A DNA stretch of 64,000 nucleotides, from positions 992,001 through 1,056,000 of the forward strand of contig NZ_CP032482.1 of assembly GCF_003600645.1 (NCBI RefSeq). The letters are read 5' to 3'. A program made the translations under genes and the position numbers. Source of the stretch: Yersinia rochesterensis (lineage in GTDB: Bacteria; Pseudomonadota; Gammaproteobacteria; Enterobacterales; Enterobacteriaceae). Shown here in pieces: positions 44,001 to 53,513 of the stretch; within the stretch, counting starts at the first letter, position 1; each line of letters opens with the position of its first letter. Under the pieces are notes generated by a model that ran no database searches, had not been told where the DNA came from, and saw only the letters and a program-made list of their open reading frames with translations.

Positions 44001-45193
44001 CTAATAAACCAACACCATACTTCGGTAGGTTTTGGCGAGGTGATTAAGAACTGCATCCAGTGCTGTTCGCGTTAAAATTAGCGGAGAGTGTCGCAAGATA
44101 TTCTCCGCTAATGTCAGATAAGATATAACCCGTCGTGACTTAAGGCTGTTAGCCTGATACCTCAGATGTAACCCTTTATTTTCAGCATGATAGCCAAGTA
44201 ACCATAATACTGCCGTGCTTAACGTTGCCAGAAGACTTAACATCAGTATACGCCCCGCTGTGCGGCTGTGACTGGCGCGAAGCCCAAAGCCAAAACGTTC
44301 ACTTTTCTCATCGCGAAAATTCTGCTCTATCTGCATCCTGCGACTGTATAACTTCATGACTTCACGTGGTTTAAACTCTCTGTACTGCTAAAGATAAGCC
44401 ACGGTTCTTTTGCTGCGGCGCGTCCGTCCCGCTCTTGCGAATAGCGAGATATCCGGCAACGGGCACGTTTATTCTGCCGCCCTTTGGGTTCCTTTTTATG
44501 CAAGTAAAAGTGACCATCACAGCGGGCATATTCTGCACGTGCGAGTGTCCCCGGCCCCAGATATTCAGGTTGGCCACTGGCCGATAATTCCTGCCGTCTG
44601 AACCAGTGCTCACCTTTTTTATCCAGCCGGAGCTGGATATTGCCTCTGACTCGCCCGATAAAATCCCAACCCAATGATTTAATATGGTGAAACCAGGCAT
44701 TTTGAAAACCGGCGTCAGTGACGATGAGCACCTTTTTATCAGGCGCAATAGCGGTGGCGATAGAATTCAGGAACTCTTTTTGTATCAATGCATTCTGTTG
44801 GTTATGCGAGGGAACAATTTGGCTCATTAACGGGATGGAACGACCATCACAAATCAGGCTGGCGCGTAAGACGTGGAATGCCTGTGAGGGATAACCACTC
44901 CAGTCAACAGCAATAACACACCAGGGAAGTCGGCGCGTAAGTAACGAAGTAATATTACGAAATATCAGAGGGATGTCATGGTGAAGAGCCGTATTACCTA
45001 ACAGCCGGTCAACCCGTTTTATCTTGTGTTTTACCTGAGCGGTTCCCGGCAGATGGCGTCCGATACTGGTCAGGGTCAGAGAAGCGCCACGCGTCAATGC
45101 AACGGTTGCATCAATCAGGGCATTTTGACGATATTGATGAAACGGGGCTAAAGCGCCCCGGAAAAAGTTCTGGCATACTTTACGGGCAGGCAT
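44001..45193 (-). pseudogene. IS10-group transposase, frameshifted
   Basis: Reads like the intact copy to about residue 272, where one G of the intact ACAGAGGAGTTT is missing (around 44376-44381), giving a quick stop. The rest of the frame, including the catalytic YREK Glu, is out of phase from 44357. Domain loss makes it inactive, though it may still be moved in trans. Confidence 0.92.
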
Positions 45194-45260
45194 AGAGTTG
45201 ATCTCGCTGAATTGGTTGCACAATCAGTAGATCATATTTTCTCTATGCCTGTCCTTTTTT
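45184..45260 (+). ncRNA. Candidate RNA-OUT-like antisense RNA of IS copy 2
   Basis: Same nested inverted repeats as in copy 1, here with the T-run at 45255-45260 on the plus strand. The structure is conserved although the transposase is broken, so it could still act on the intact copy in trans. This is inferred from structure only. Confidence 0.4.
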
Positions 45261-45483
45261 CTGGGGATTCACCAGCGCCTTGCGGGCTTCTTTGTTAATA
45301 GAAGTCTTATTAGTGCATTATGAATAACATAGATTGAATCTATCCTTGAGCATCCCAATATCAAAAAAGCAATATAGGTAAAAGACATTACTGACCGGAA
45401 CATCTGAGCGTATAATCAGTGAACTATCCACTGCGGTTATCTTACAAGCCAGAGTGATTTCGAATAAGGAATAGGCCATCAAA

Positions 45484-46266
45484 GTGCCGAAACGAACATA
45501 TGCAATGCGGTATGTTGCAGGTCAACCGGTTGAACAGATTTTCCCTGGCTCTACTAAATTATTGGGGCAAGGGTTACCTCCAGGCACCCCTTTGCCGACC
45601 ACGGAATTTCTACGGGTGATGGTGTGGAATATCTTTAAGCAACAGCGGGCTGAATGGCTGTCTGTGCTCAAAGAGTTCGGGCGTGATGCGCAACTGATGC
45701 TACTGCAAGAAGCACAAACAACACCCGAGCTGGTGAGGTTTGCTACGTCCCATTATCAAGCGGCAGATCAGGTTCCAGCCTTTGCGCTACCTCAGCACCC
45801 CTCTGGCGTGATGACGTTAGCGGCCACTCACCCAGTCTACTGTTGCCCATTGCGAGAGCGAGAACCACTGCTGCGCTTGTCTAAGTCGGCACTAGTCACT
45901 GTTTATCCCATTCATGATGGCCGATTATTGATGGTCGTGAATATTCATGCTGTGAATTTCAGTCTTGGTGTCGATGTTTACAGTAAACAGTTAGAGCCGA
46001 TTGGAGAGCAAATAGCTATGCACCGTGGCCCGGTTATTCTGGCTGGGGATTTCAATGCCTGGAGTCGCCAGCGGGTTAACGCATTACAGTGTTTTGCTCA
46101 AGGTTCGGGTTTGGAAGAAGTTGAGTTTCCTACAGATAATCGTAGCCGCGCTTTTGGTAAGCCTCTCGATTTCGTTTTTTACCGCGGCCTTACGCTGGCA
46201 GATGCCTCGGTATTAGTGACGCGAGCTTCTGATCATAATCCGCTTCTGGTTGAGTTTCGGCCATAA
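45484..46266 (+). CDS. yafD: Endonuclease/exonuclease/phosphatase family protein YafD
   Basis: A 260-residue protein with the EEP metal-dependent hydrolase motifs: [34 protein letters not shown] and [10 protein letters not shown]. It corresponds to E. coli YafD, linked to bacteriophage and eukaryotic host interactions but without proven substrate. It starts with GTG at 45484 (then [20 protein letters not shown]). Confidence 0.9.
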   Translation: MPKRTYAMRYVAGQPVEQIFPGSTKLLGQGLPPGTPLPTTEFLRVMVWNIFKQQRAEWLSVLKEFGRDAQLMLLQEAQTTPELVRFATSHYQAADQVPAFALPQHPSGVMTLAATHPVYCCPLREREPLLRLSKSALVTVYPIHDGRLLMVVNIHAVNFSLGVDVYSKQLEPIGEQIAMHRGPVILAGDFNAWSRQRVNALQCFAQGSGLEEVEFPTDNRSRAFGKPLDFVFYRGLTLADASVLVTRASDHNPLLVEFRP

Positions 46267-46292
46267 AAAAAGCACCCCTAAGGGTGCTTTTT
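46265..46292. terminator. Bidirectional terminator between yafD and mltD
   Basis: AAAAAGCACCC-CTAA-GGGTGCTTTTT with A and T runs on both sides serves the two convergent genes. Confidence 0.9.
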
Positions 46293-46317
46293 AACAGCTT
46301 TAATAGCGATTCTGACT

Positions 46318-47709
46318 TTATGCGTCCGGGGTTGATTTGCCGTTAACGAACAGCGTCAAGTTCAAACCTGGCAGCAATTTATTAGCTTTGCTGACTACCG
46401 AATTCCATCGCATCACATCGTCGGTGTTTACACCGTGACGCTTGGCAATACTGGCAAAAGAATCACCTTTACGAACTTGATAGGTGATGCTGTTGCTGCT
46501 AGTTGTATTGCTTGCCAGTTGCAGGGTTTGCCCAACTTTTAAGGTGCTCTTGGCATGTAAGTTGTTCCAACTCTGCAAATCGCTGGTCTTGATATTCAAC
46601 CGCTTGGCTATCGTAGATAAGGTGTCGCCGGGGCGAACTTTATACTGCGAGTTTGATGCTGATTTTGTGCTGTTCTGTGCCAACTTGGTTGGTTGAACTG
46701 CGGCAATATCAGTATCTGCCAATGAATCTTTAAGCTGCTCAGCATGGGATTTCGGCAACATAATATAACGAGGACCGTGTCCAGCTGGTGCCGTTACATT
46801 GCGCTTATACCCAGAATTAAAGGATTTCAACTTTGTCAGTGACATCCCCGCCATCTCAGCCGCCTGAGTTAGCTCTATCTGCTGACCAACATCAACGCGC
46901 GCTAATGCACGGTCTTTGTCGGTGTCAGGCAAGTTTATACCGTACTTTTTGCTGTTCTTGATTAAATCACCCAAGGCCAGCATTTTTGGAACATAAATTG
47001 ACGTTTCACGAGGAAGCGACAATGCCCAAAAGTTCGTCGGTTTACCCTTTGCCTTATTTGCTTTCACCGCTTGCATAACTCTGCCTTCACCGCTGTTATA
47101 GGCAGCGACTGTTAACAACCAGTCACCGTCAAACATCTTGTTCAGGCGCTCCATTATATCAAGCGCTGCTTTGGTAGACGCCACCACATCTCTGCGGCCG
47201 TCATACCATTGGTTTTGTTTCAAGCCATAATTTCGACCGGTACTTGGCACTATCTGCCACAGCCCTGCGGCGTTGGCGGATGATGTCGCGTGTGGGTCAA
47301 AAGCGCTCTCCACTATGGGTAGCAGTACCAGCTCCATCGGCATATTACGTTTCTTAATTTGCTCGACTATCAGGTACATGTACGGCTCTGCCCGTAATGT
47401 TACATCGTGGAGATAGCTCTTATTTTTTAAGTATTTTTGTTTCTGTTCACGGATCCGAGAATTTTCCGGAACCTTCATCTTCAGCTCGTCGCTAATGAAG
47501 TTCCACAAATCTTGCTGCGCGAGGCCACTGTCACTATCCAGCCATCGCGCGCTACCCTCTCGGGCGCTATTTGTGTACTCTCCTGCTTCACTTTCTTGAC
47601 CTGCCGAAGACAAACTCTGTGCATGCTGTACAGGAGCCTGAACGCCCGTCTTGGACGTCTGGCACCCAACAAGCAAGACTGAGGCGAGAAATATCGCTTT
47701 GGTCTTCAT
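46318..47709 (-). CDS. mltD: Membrane-bound lytic murein transglycosylase D
   Basis: A 463-residue lipoprotein: lipobox LLVGC with Cys16, a soluble lytic transglycosylase domain at about 95-240 with the catalytic Glu in LLPIVESAFDP, and two LysM peptidoglycan-binding repeats near the C-terminus (YKVRPGDTLSTIAKRL, YQVRKGDSFASIAKRHG). It cleaves murein to 1,6-anhydro products. The start at MKTKAIFLAS is preferred over starts 7 and 14-21 codons upstream because only it leaves a normal lipoprotein signal. Confidence 0.96.
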   Translation of the reverse strand: MKTKAIFLASVLLVGCQTSKTGVQAPVQHAQSLSSAGQESEAGEYTNSAREGSARWLDSDSGLAQQDLWNFISDELKMKVPENSRIREQKQKYLKNKSYLHDVTLRAEPYMYLIVEQIKKRNMPMELVLLPIVESAFDPHATSSANAAGLWQIVPSTGRNYGLKQNQWYDGRRDVVASTKAALDIMERLNKMFDGDWLLTVAAYNSGEGRVMQAVKANKAKGKPTNFWALSLPRETSIYVPKMLALGDLIKNSKKYGINLPDTDKDRALARVDVGQQIELTQAAEMAGMSLTKLKSFNSGYKRNVTAPAGHGPRYIMLPKSHAEQLKDSLADTDIAAVQPTKLAQNSTKSASNSQYKVRPGDTLSTIAKRLNIKTSDLQSWNNLHAKSTLKVGQTLQLASNTTSSNSITYQVRKGDSFASIAKRHGVNTDDVMRWNSVVSKANKLLPGLNLTLFVNGKSTPDA

Positions 47710-47780
47710 GTGTGTGTCAATGTAGTTGCTTAAAAGACGAGCAATCATACTTTGCTTCGATAAAAAACACAACTAAAAGC

Positions 47781-48536
47781 TCAGAAACGGTCTTTCTGTG
47801 CACGTAATTCGGAAAAAACTGAGACAAGCGACTCTGGCGGTGACATTGCGCCTATTTTCCTTTGTAAATCAATGTCATCACAACGTAAGAAAACATTAAT
47901 TTTCCTCTCAATTTGCAATTTTACGGGTAAACTAGGTCGATCTTTTGCCCGTAATTGCATGATTTCATGCTGATATGTAGCAATGTCTTTGTCTAATGGC
48001 AGAATAAAACGGGCAAACTTAAGATTCGCGAGAGTATATTCATGCGCGCTGCAAATTAAGGTTTCGTCAGGGAGTTGCGCGAGCTGTTGAATAGACTTGT
48101 ACATTTGCGCTGGAGTGCCTTCAAATAGCCTGCCACAGCCCGCGGAAAATAGCGTATCACCACAGAAAAGATAAGGTTTGCTGTAGTATGCGATATGTCC
48201 AAGTGTGTGGCCAGGAACGGCAATAACTTGGTATTTTTGGCCGCTAATGGTCAGGTTATCACCCCCATTTACAATAATTGTCGCACCCTTATTCGCGGTT
48301 TCTTGTGGCCCATAGACTGGAATATCGGGGTAATGGCGGCGTAAATCTGCGACTCCACCGACGTGATCATTATGGTGATGGGTCAATAATATGGCTTGAG
48401 GAAGGTACTGGCCTTGGCTCAGAGCTGCCAGCACGGGAGCTGATTCTCCGGGGTCCACAATGACACAGTGTTTTTGTTCGTCAGCCAATAACCAAATGTA
48501 ATTGTCTTGAAATGCCGGAATGCTGATAAGATTCAT
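47781..48536 (-). CDS. gloB: Hydroxyacylglutathione hydrolase (glyoxalase II)
   Basis: A 251-residue metallo-beta-lactamase-fold enzyme. Zinc motif [10 protein letters not shown] with His53, His55, Asp57 and His58; HTLGHIAYY and [11 protein letters not shown] complete the site. It hydrolyses S-lactoylglutathione made by glyoxalase I. Divergent from yafS with 46 bp between. Confidence 0.97.
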   Translation of the reverse strand: MNLISIPAFQDNYIWLLADEQKHCVIVDPGESAPVLAALSQGQYLPQAILLTHHHNDHVGGVADLRRHYPDIPVYGPQETANKGATIIVNGGDNLTISGQKYQVIAVPGHTLGHIAYYSKPYLFCGDTLFSAGCGRLFEGTPAQMYKSIQQLAQLPDETLICSAHEYTLANLKFARFILPLDKDIATYQHEIMQLRAKDRPSLPVKLQIERKINVFLRCDDIDLQRKIGAMSPPESLVSVFSELRAQKDRF

Positions 48537-48582
48537 TAGATACCTCTTTTATTGGCAACAGTTTGAAAGAAGACGTTAAAAC

Positions 48583-49302
48583 ATGAAACCAGCACAAATA
48601 CGCCAAAAGATCGATGCACCCGCATCTTGGGCTGAGTTACCTTGGGGAGAGTATTATCGTGCGGCGATTGAGCAGCAATTGCAGCCCTGGTGGCCGAAAT
48701 TCTTTGGTTTCCATTTATTGAAGATAGGCCATTTAAGCGCTGAAATTGCTAGCGATAAATGCGCAATCTCCCATCAGGTGAATGTGGGGGCGCAGGGCAA
48801 GAATATGCAGGTGCTTGCCAGCCCATATCAGTTACCTTTTGCTGAGAAATCTGTGGATGCTTGCTTACTGTCCCATACTTTAGCCTATGCCGCTGATCCG
48901 CACCGTATTTTACGTGAGGTGGATCGGGTGCTGATTGATGACGGCTGGCTGGTTATCAGCAACTTTAACCCCATGAGTCTACTAGGCGCTGGGAAACTGG
49001 TGCCATTATTGCGCCAGCGACAACCCCATGTTAGCCGCATGTTTACTCAGATGCGCTTGTTGGACTGGTTGAGTTTGCTGAATTATGAAGTTTTACATCT
49101 GTCGCGTTTTCATGTGTTGCCGTGGCATAAAGAAGGTGGGCGCTTTATCAGCACCCATCTGCCAGCCTTGGGTTGTGTCAGCTTGATTGTTGCTCGTAAA
49201 CGCACTATCCCATTGACGTTTAATCCGATGAAGTTTGGCGCACGTAAACCCTGGTTCAGCCGGGCAGTAGGCGCTACCAAAAGCTATCGTGATCAACCCT
49301 GA
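48583..49302 (+). CDS. yafS: SAM-dependent methyltransferase YafS
   Basis: A 239-residue class I methyltransferase with the FAEKSVDACLLSHTLAYAADPHRILREVDRVL core of the Methyltransf_11 type (read in part). It corresponds to E. coli YafS; the substrate is unknown. The long ILREVDRVLIDDGWLVISNF motif and the NFNPMSLLGAG segment match the family. Confidence 0.9.
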   Translation: MKPAQIRQKIDAPASWAELPWGEYYRAAIEQQLQPWWPKFFGFHLLKIGHLSAEIASDKCAISHQVNVGAQGKNMQVLASPYQLPFAEKSVDACLLSHTLAYAADPHRILREVDRVLIDDGWLVISNFNPMSLLGAGKLVPLLRQRQPHVSRMFTQMRLLDWLSLLNYEVLHLSRFHVLPWHKEGGRFISTHLPALGCVSLIVARKRTIPLTFNPMKFGARKPWFSRAVGATKSYRDQP

Positions 49303-49317
49303 GTTGGCAGTGACGTA

Positions 49318-49782
49318 TTAATTAGGAATATACCCGGTATCTTCCATCGTCGGTGAATTTGCGCCTTCGCGCGCCAATTCATCGCAGCGTTCGTTTTCTG
49401 GATGACCGGCATGGCCTTTGACCCACTCCCATTGAATTACGTGAGTTTGGATAGCCAAATCAAGGCGTTGCCATAAATCGACATTACGCACCGGTTTGCG
49501 GTCAGTGGTTTTCCAGCCGCGCTTTTTCCAGTTATGAATCCACTGAGTAATCCCCTGGCGCACATATTGGCTGTCAGTGCTGAGTGTGACTTCGCAAGGT
49601 GAGGTCAACGCCTCCAATGCTACGATAGCGGCCATCAGCTCCATGCGGTTGTTTGTAGTCAGGAAATAGCCAGCGCTAAAGGTTTTTTCATGTTGCTTGT
49701 AACGCAAAATTGCGCCGTAACCACCGGGGCCAGGATTGCCAAGGCAAGATCCATCGGTGAAAATTTCTACCTGTTTAGTCAT
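49318..49782 (-). CDS. rnhA: Ribonuclease HI
   Basis: A 154-residue RNase H that cuts RNA in RNA-DNA hybrids. Catalytic Asp10 ([18 protein letters not shown]), Glu48 (NRMELMAAI), Asp70 ([10 protein letters not shown]) and Asp134 ([10 protein letters not shown]). Divergent from dnaQ with a 55-bp shared promoter region, as in E. coli. Confidence 0.98.
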   Translation of the reverse strand: MTKQVEIFTDGSCLGNPGPGGYGAILRYKQHEKTFSAGYFLTTNNRMELMAAIVALEALTSPCEVTLSTDSQYVRQGITQWIHNWKKRGWKTTDRKPVRNVDLWQRLDLAIQTHVIQWEWVKGHAGHPENERCDELAREGANSPTMEDTGYIPN

Positions 49783-49837
49783 CTCTGGTAGACTCTTCCT
49801 ATCTGTTTAAACGTTAAGTCTGACATAAACGAGCGCT

Positions 49838-50617
49838 ATGAGCACTGGCAATATGCAAGTTACACCGACCCGACAGATTGTTCTGGATACTGAAACCACC
49901 GGTATGAATAAGCTGGGCGTTCATTATGAAGGCCATAAGATTATTGAGATCGGTGCCGTTGAAGTGATCAACCGCCGTCTGACCGGCAGAAATTTCCATG
50001 TTTATATCAAACCTGACCGGCTGGTAGACCCAGAAGCTTACGGTATCCATGGTATCAGTGATGAGTTTTTGGCGGATAAGCCTACTTTTGCAGATATAGC
50101 GCCGGAGTTTCTTGAGTTTATCCGTGGCGCTGAGTTAGTCATCCATAACGCGGCGTTTGATATCGGCTTTATGGATTATGAATTCCGCATGTTGCAGCAG
50201 GACATTCCGAAAACGGAAACTTTCTGCACCATCACTGACAGCTTGTTGCTGGCGCGCCGCCTGTTCCCCGGCAAACGAAATAACCTTGATGCGCTGTGTG
50301 ACCGCTACCTGATAGACAATACCAAGCGGACATTGCACGGCGCGTTACTCGATGCCGAAATTTTGGCGGAAGTTTATCTGGCGATGACCGGCGGCCAGAC
50401 GTCACTTTCTTTTTCAATGGAGGGTGATCAGTCGCAGAATAATTCCTCAGACGACATCCTGCGCATTACTCGCCCAGCATCTGGGTTGAAAATAATTTAT
50501 GCTGCTGAAGAGGAAATAGCCGCTCATGAATCTCGTCTGGATTTGGTGATGAAAAAGGGCGGTAGTTGTTTATGGCGCATGCCGCTGGAGACAGAAGACA
50601 GTGCGAATGCAGAATAA
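49838..50617 (+). CDS. dnaQ: DNA polymerase III epsilon subunit
   Basis: A 259-residue 3'-5' proofreading exonuclease: ExoI LDTETTG (Asp17, Glu19), ExoII NAAFDIGFMDYE, and the ExoIII HGALLDAEILAEVYL. The C-terminal tail (EIAAHESRLDLVMKKGG) binds the alpha subunit. It is 5 residues longer at the N-terminus than E. coli. Confidence 0.98.
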   Translation: MSTGNMQVTPTRQIVLDTETTGMNKLGVHYEGHKIIEIGAVEVINRRLTGRNFHVYIKPDRLVDPEAYGIHGISDEFLADKPTFADIAPEFLEFIRGAELVIHNAAFDIGFMDYEFRMLQQDIPKTETFCTITDSLLLARRLFPGKRNNLDALCDRYLIDNTKRTLHGALLDAEILAEVYLAMTGGQTSLSFSMEGDQSQNNSSDDILRITRPASGLKIIYAAEEEIAAHESRLDLVMKKGGSCLWRMPLETEDSANAE

Positions 50618-50729
50618 AACGGCATCCAGATGGAAAACTGTGCAAACGGCTTATTTTACTGGAAAAAGTATTGACGAGATTGCATTGCATCCGTAATATT
50701 CGAGTCGTTCTTAACCGGAACAGCAGCGT

Positions 50730-50806
50730 GGTGCGGTAGTTCAGTCGGTTAGAATACCGGCCTGTCACGCCGGGGGTCGCGGGTTCGAGTCCCGTCCGCA
50801 CCGCCA
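50730..50806 (+). tRNA. aspV: tRNA-Asp(GUC)
   Basis: A 77-nt tRNA with acceptor GGTGCGG/CCGCACC, anticodon GTC at 50764-50766 and encoded CCA. The acceptor stem differs from the copy at 40473 (GGAGCGG). Position after dnaQ equals aspV. Confidence 0.97.
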
Positions 50807-50813
50807 ACATTCA

Positions 50814-50845
50814 GAAGCCCTGAGTTATTGCTAACTCAGGGCTTC
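50814..50845 (+). terminator. Terminator-like hairpin after aspV
   Basis: AAGCCCTGAGTTA pairs with TAACTCAGGGCTT (13 bp) around TTGC; only a few T follow. Confidence 0.75.
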
Positions 50846-50855
50846 GTTGTATCTA

Positions 50856-50978
50856 TACCCTTCGTACTTGAAGCCGCAGGGGTGTTAGCTACGCTCACTT
50901 ACCCAAATCACTTACTTGAGTAAACTCATTGGGATGCATTCGCTTGCTGCCTACCTGCAACTCCAATTACTTTGGGTA
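50856..50978. repeat. ERIC element, unit 1 of a tandem array
   Basis: 123 bp from TACCC to GGGTA with ends that pair, and the conserved core CTCACTTACCCAAATCACTTACTTGAGTAA, which is close in reverse to ERIC AAGTAAGTGACTGGGGTGAGCG. Next unit abuts directly. Confidence 0.88.
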
Positions 50979-51101
50979 TACCCTTGGCACTTGAAGCCGC
51001 AGGGGTGTTAGCTACGCTCACTTACCCAAATCACTTACTTGAGTAAGCTCATTGGGATGCATTCGCTTGCTGCCTACCTGCAACTCCAATTACTTTGGGT
51101 A
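50979..51101. repeat. ERIC element, unit 2
   Basis: Second 123-bp unit, nearly identical to unit 1 (TTGGCACTT in place of TTCGTACTT, GTAAGCTC in place of GTAAACTC). The junction is GGGTA|TACCC. Confidence 0.88.
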
Positions 51102-51128
51102 TACCCTTGGCACTTGAAGCCGCAGGGG
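51102..51128. repeat. Truncated third ERIC unit
   Basis: TACCCTTGGCACTTGAAGCC and CGCAGGGG repeat the left end of unit 2, then the sequence leaves the repeat. The left-end variant TTGGCAC is shared with unit 2, so it arose from it or both from one event. Confidence 0.75.
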
Positions 51129-51182
51129 GCAAAATAATAGAACTTCCCCCTTGGGTTACAGATCAATAAACCCATTTAGAAT

Positions 51183-52187
51183 TTACTGCGTAACTTTCGC
51201 ATTACCGGCTTCAGCAGCAGTTTTCACCCAGCCATCAAAGGTTGCCTGATGAGATTGGATCCAACCATTCACATGGCGTTCAATATCGGCATCTGAAGAT
51301 TCACCGGCATGCATCCGCATGTTCTGGGCATTCACATCATTAATGGATAGTTTCATGATGGAGAACAACTTGGCGGCAGCAGGGTTAGCTTCGGCCCACT
51401 TTTTGTTGGCGACGATATGCATCACACTCGGCGGGAAGCCGTAGTTCGCACCATTAGAAAGCTGGGTGTCGATAGTCTTATCCGGCAGGGAAGAGAATGG
51501 CACCTGTAACCACACCACATCACGGCCGGGAACCAGCACGTCACTGACCCAATACGGCGTCCAAGTGTAATACAGAATTGGCTTGCCTTCTTTGTAGCGC
51601 GTGATGGTATCGGCAATCATCGCGGCATAGTTACCCTGATTATGGGTTACCGTGTCGCTTAGGCCATAAGCTTGGATTTGGTGGTTAATCGGGGCTTCAC
51701 AACCCCAACCTGGATTACAGCCAGTGAGATCGGCCTTGCCGTCATTATTTGCATCAAACAATTTGGCGATTTTCGGATCTTTTAGCTGCTCAATATTGGT
51801 GATGTGGTATTTATCGGCGGTTTTTTTGTCAATCAAATACCCCTGCGCCAGCCCTTCAATAAAGTTACCCTGACGGTAGAACTTAGCATCGCCACCGGCG
51901 GCCGCATATTGGTCATTATGTAGCGGATCCCAGTTTACCGCCAAATAAGTGGCATCGCCTGCGGCAATGGAAGAGTAAGCGACATTGTAATCCACTTCTT
52001 TGGTGGGCTGGACGTCGTAACCGAGCTTCTCCAGCGCTTTATTGACCAGTGAGGTCTGGAAGGTTTCTTCCGAAATGGTGCTTTGCAGTGGTTGGACAGT
52101 AACGCCTTTGCCCGGTAATTCTGCGGCGGATAACTGAGTGCTGATCAGTGTGGTGAGGGCTAATACCCAAACTCCGGTCTTACGCAT
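51183..52187 (-). CDS. proX: Glycine betaine/proline-betaine binding protein ProX
   Basis: A 334-residue periplasmic substrate-binding protein with signal peptide of about 21 residues (cleavage near LSAA-EL). Conserved [20 protein letters not shown] and the paired Cys GCNPGWGCE. Aromatic residues of the betaine cage include Trp in LAVNWDPLH and YYTWTPYW. Third gene of the osmotically induced ProU ABC importer. Confidence 0.96.
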   Translation of the reverse strand: MRKTGVWVLALTTLISTQLSAAELPGKGVTVQPLQSTISEETFQTSLVNKALEKLGYDVQPTKEVDYNVAYSSIAAGDATYLAVNWDPLHNDQYAAAGGDAKFYRQGNFIEGLAQGYLIDKKTADKYHITNIEQLKDPKIAKLFDANNDGKADLTGCNPGWGCEAPINHQIQAYGLSDTVTHNQGNYAAMIADTITRYKEGKPILYYTWTPYWVSDVLVPGRDVVWLQVPFSSLPDKTIDTQLSNGANYGFPPSVMHIVANKKWAEANPAAAKLFSIMKLSINDVNAQNMRMHAGESSDADIERHVNGWIQSHQATFDGWVKTAAEAGNAKVTQ

Positions 52188-52199
52188 AATTTTCCCCTA

Positions 52200-52323
52200 T
52201 CCCCTTTGTCCATGACACTGCTGCTGTGTTAGCGGCGCTCGCGCACCCGAATCACTTACTGATGTAAGCTCATCGGGATTTACTCACTTGCTGCCTTGCC
52301 GCAGCGCCAATGACTTTGGGTAT
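52200..52323. repeat. ERIC element between proW and proX
   Basis: About 124 bp ending CAATGACTTTGGGTA, with the ERIC core CACCCGAATCACTTACTGATGTAAGCTCATCGGGAT. The left end (TCCCCTTTGTCCATGAC) is degenerate. It lies within the proVWX transcript, so RNA made from it can fold. Confidence 0.8.
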
Positions 52324-52346
52324 AATTTTAGTGTAATGAATTGAAA

Positions 52347-53513
52347 TTATTTGGTATTTAAAAATGGTTTGGTGATAAGCCCGATAGGGCCGGTGGCATA
52401 CCAGCGGCCAATGCCTTTGCTGCGGCGGTCACGGCCTAATGATTGAGTCAGACGGTCGAGGATAATCGCCAGAATCACGATACCGACACCACCGACAGCG
52501 GCTAGCCCCATATCAAGGCGACCAATACCGCGCAGTACCATTTGGCCCAAGCCCCCTACCGCAATCATTGAAGCAATAACCACCATCGACAATGCGAGCA
52601 TTAAGGTTTGGTTGACACCCGCCATGATGGTCGGCATCGCCAGTGGTAACTGTACTTTGAACAATAATTGGCGCGGATTGGCGCCGAAGGATTCAGCGGC
52701 TTCAATGAGGTCTTCCGGCACCTGCTTGATACCCAAGATAGTCAGACGGACGATGGGCGGCAGGGCAAAGATAATCGTCACCACTACGCCGGGCACATTA
52801 CCAATACCAAACAGCATGACAATGGGCACCAGATAGACGAAAGCCGGTGTGGTTTGCATCGCATCCAGTAGCGGGCGAATAATTCGGGCGGCGTTATTGC
52901 TACGTGCCAGCCATATCCCGAGCGGCAGTCCGATAAGGATACAGAAGAACAGCGAGGTCAGAACCAGCGCCAGTGTCACCATAGCTTGCGACCATGCGCC
53001 AATAGCGCCGATAGCAATCAGGGAGACCAATGTCGCTACGCCCATCCCTAAGGTAGAAAACTGCCACGCAATCAGGGCGAAAACCAGAATCGCCACCGGT
53101 GCAGGCATGCCCAGTAACAGGTGTTGGAAGCCGCTGAGAATAAAATCAACCGGCACGCGAATACCTTGGAACAGCGGGCGGAAATGCAGTACCACCCAGT
53201 CAATACCCTGAGTAACCCACGAATCCAGTGGCACCCAAGTGTTATGGAATGGGTCCATCAGACTGAAATGTTCAGGAGTGGCCGCGGGCGCGCTATTCAG
53301 CCAATCGGTACTTTGTGCAGCTTGGCTCTGCACGGCCTGAGAAGCAACCTCGTGGCCTGCATTGGCGGCGCGCTGGCTACCCTCGGCCATGCTGGCTCCC
53401 CATGGGTCAGCCGCCGCTGACAGGGTCTGAGGGGCAGAGTCGGTTGCTACCGGTGCAGCTGTCGCCCATGGATTGCTGTCTACGGGGGTGCCGCTTTGGA
53501 TTTGATTACTCAT
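52347..53513 (-). CDS. proW: Glycine betaine/proline ABC transporter permease ProW
   Basis: A 388-residue permease. A long hydrophilic N-terminus of about 110 residues, rich in Ala, Ser and Gln, precedes the membrane domain, which includes the EAA loop [22 protein letters not shown]. It forms the channel with ProV. proW overlaps proV by 8 bp. Confidence 0.96.
   Translation of the reverse strand: MSNQIQSGTPVDSNPWATAAPVATDSAPQTLSAAADPWGASMAEGSQRAANAGHEVASQAVQSQAAQSTDWLNSAPAATPEHFSLMDPFHNTWVPLDSWVTQGIDWVVLHFRPLFQGIRVPVDFILSGFQHLLLGMPAPVAILVFALIAWQFSTLGMGVATLVSLIAIGAIGAWSQAMVTLALVLTSLFFCILIGLPLGIWLARSNNAARIIRPLLDAMQTTPAFVYLVPIVMLFGIGNVPGVVVTIIFALPPIVRLTILGIKQVPEDLIEAAESFGANPRQLLFKVQLPLAMPTIMAGVNQTLMLALSMVVIASMIAVGGLGQMVLRGIGRLDMGLAAVGGVGIVILAIILDRLTQSLGRDRRSKGIGRWYATGPIGLITKPFLNTK

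Larger units (their letters stand above)
43976..45275 (-). mobile_element. IS10-group insertion sequence, copy 2 (defective)
   Basis: The 1300-bp element is nearly identical to the copy at 10159-11459 but inverted, and 1 bp shorter because of a deletion in the transposase. Terminal repeats are the same. It is flanked by perfect 9-bp repeats CGCCTTGCG. Its orientation is against the upstream MFS gene, so readthrough gives antisense RNA to the transposase. Confidence 0.94.

Noticed and set aside
44340..44400. Programmed frameshift in IS copy 2 transposase
   Set aside because: The intact copy encodes the full protein in one frame; no slippery heptamer is required, so it is a deletion.
50856..51128. 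CRISPR array suggested by repeated units
   Set aside because: Units are 123 bp, abut without spacers, and have ERIC ends; no cas genes.
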